From positions 185,660 to 249,659 of the forward strand of contig KQ965743.1 in assembly GCA_001574975.1 (NCBI GenBank): a stretch of 64,000 bases of DNA, in the 5' to 3' direction. Position numbers and translations under genes: made by a program. Within the stretch, counting starts at the first letter, position 1. Every line of letters starts with the position of its first letter. This DNA is from Gonapodya prolifera JEL478. Lineage: Eukaryota > Monoblepharomycota > Monoblepharidomycetes > Monoblepharidales > Gonapodyaceae. The notes under the pieces are model-generated. The model searched no databases, had not been told where the DNA came from, and saw only the letters and a program-made list of their open reading frames with translations. Shown piece after piece: positions 62,873 through 64,000 of this stretch.

Positions 62873-64000
62873 ATGGTCGCTCTGCCGCCTGAACTCTGGA
62901 ACCTGGTGTACGTGCGCTGCAATCATCCCATCACAATCCATCCTCACATTCCTCCCATCGATTGCGCCCCATCAAGAATCCATGCGCTCACAGACCACCC
63001 GCGCACTCTTCTGGCACTCACTCGCACTTGCCGCCAATTTAATGGCCCAGCCGTGAGTCTCCGTCTCCGTTTCCCATCGGCCCAATCGTTGCTTACGTAC
63101 CGAACTATGTATAGGAGGCAGCTCTCTACCGAAGCATCTCACCTCGCGACAGCAGCTCGCTTCATCAGCTGTGCCAATGCCTCCGAAAAGCTCATCAGAA
63201 ACGTCGCGTCATGTGAGTGTCCTGGTGCCTACTTGGATCGTCGAGGAACGATTCCAACAAGTTTTCACCGTCGACAGCTCGCTGAACTTGTCGGCCATGG
63301 GCCACTACCTACGTCCCGAGTACCTCGAAGACATTCTTGCCTTTCTCCATCTCCCGTCGGTCCTGTCTTTGAAGCTTCCCTTCACGACGGACAGCAAGCC
63401 GGCCCAACTCATGGTGGAACTCGTCAGCGAATGCCTCAACGTGTAAGTATCCAGAACCAATCTCTCCGTTTTATTTGTGAAACATGTTGTTAACATGTCC
63501 TCCATGTTTACCATTCCCACCAGTCGAACTCTTTCCCTCCCTTGGATCGGTGATACCTTCGACCACCAACCCGACATCAAACACAACCTCGCCCTCATCT
63601 CATGCCTTCACAATACTCCCCGTGTCCAGAACCTCCGCCTCGGTTGTGTCTCTGACGGCGTCGGCTCTGTCTTCGCCGACATTGTGGGAGGACTCAAGGA
63701 CCTTGGCAGACTTGAAATGACAGAGTACTGTGAGGTCGGCAAGGAGGAAGTGCAAGCACTGGCCGCTGCACCTGGTAAACTGGCCAGCATTCGGATTGGG
63801 TAAGTCAAAGCACATCCCTTCTTCTTCTTCCTCACACAACCTGACCTCATTCTGCAGTCCATTCCGGGGCGAAGACCTCTCCTCTCTTCACGCCCTCCTC
63901 CTCAACCACCGCCACACACTCCGAGAAGTCATGATTGTGGACGAGGGAGTGTACCCTCCGGGTCTCCTGACGCTCCTCGTCGACAACTTGCCGTACTTGA
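62873..64000 (+). CDS. F-box-like protein, 3' end beyond the window
   Basis: F-box proteins recruit targets to SCF ubiquitin ligases. ATG 62873 gives MVALPPELWNLVYVRCNHP, an F-box-like start, then TLLALTRTCRQFNGPA. After the intron 63053-63116 comes EAALYRSISPRDSSSLHQLC, as in fungal F-box proteins. Later exons are leucine-rich, such as LPSVLSLKLPFT, RTLSLPWIGDTFD, VQNLRLGCVSDGVGSV and LKDLGRLEMTEYCEVG, with introns at about 63442-63522 and 63800-63858. The reading frame is still open at the last base, so the C-terminus is missing. The F-box match is moderate. Confidence 0.65.

Noticed and set aside
62873-64000. Assigning the organism to mushroom-forming basidiomycetes because of the F-box-like gene
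   Set aside because: F-box genes of this style occur in several fungal groups, while the NEK-like, EF-hand-repeat and sensor genes fit zoosporic fungi better; the placement stays open.

Overview
The window is nuclear DNA of a fungus: about twenty protein genes on both strands, most split by short GT-AG introns (mainly 45-90 nt), with little intergenic space. Several families point to fungi in general: an Sfp1-type zinc-finger factor, a QDE-1-like RNA-dependent RNA polymerase, an Ssk1-type response regulator, a tricalbin/Mug190-like SMP-C2 protein and a Mep/Amt transporter. Three genes suggest more specifically a zoosporic (chytrid-like) fungus: a NEK8/9-like kinase, a large protein of repeated degenerate EF-hand modules of the kind I associate with flagellated eukaryotes, and a sensor with a HAMP-like tail that I associate with chytrid cyclases and kinases. 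This placement is an inference. No mobile element, CRISPR array, rRNA or tRNA was recognised.

Layout. 0-13 kb (+): Pro/Ser-rich reading frames that may be the 5' part of a decayed or divergent RNA-dependent RNA polymerase gene (2.7-5.5 kb); a low-complexity protein (5.9-7.6 kb); mitochondrial 3-hydroxyisobutyrate dehydrogenase (8.0-9.2 kb); an Sfp1-like factor (9.5-13.1 kb). 13.3-18.0 kb (-): SMP-C2 lipid-transfer protein, followed by a degenerate tandem repeat carrying TTACGTCA in each copy. 19.1-20.8 kb (+): METTL14 orthologue. 20.9-24.0 kb: HSP60 (-) and HSP10 (+) head to head, with 172 bp between start codons. 24.1-31.3 kb (+): membrane-anchored P-loop protein, MATH-BTB protein, NEK-like kinase, K/T-type cyclin. 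31.4-38.4 kb (-): EF-hand repeat protein and mitochondrial enoyl-CoA hydratase. 40.0-42.5 kb (+): ammonium transporter. 42.7-46.7 kb (-): coiled-coil protein with a possible dynein-adaptor CC1 box, and a G-patch protein. 47.4-50.0 kb (+): amino-acid permease. 50.2-50.7 kb (-): decayed copy of the G-patch gene. 50.8-53.2 kb (+): stand-alone membrane sensor. 53.6-54.4 kb (-): multi-membrane-span protein. 56.6-61.2 kb (+): Ssk1-like regulator with membrane spans. 61.4-62.7 kb (-): kappa-class glutathione transferase. 62.9 kb to the end (+): F-box-like protein, cut by the window edge.

Functional links. 3-hydroxyisobutyrate dehydrogenase and enoyl-CoA hydratase both serve valine catabolism in mitochondria, whose matrix chaperonin pair is also encoded here. 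The ammonium transporter and amino-acid permease handle nitrogen uptake. The Ssk1-like protein and the orphan sensor belong to signal input. The METTL14 and RdRP genes concern RNA modification and RNA silencing. Exon limits were read by eye from splice signals, reading frames and remembered family sequences; they should be taken as good for the well-known families and approximate elsewhere.
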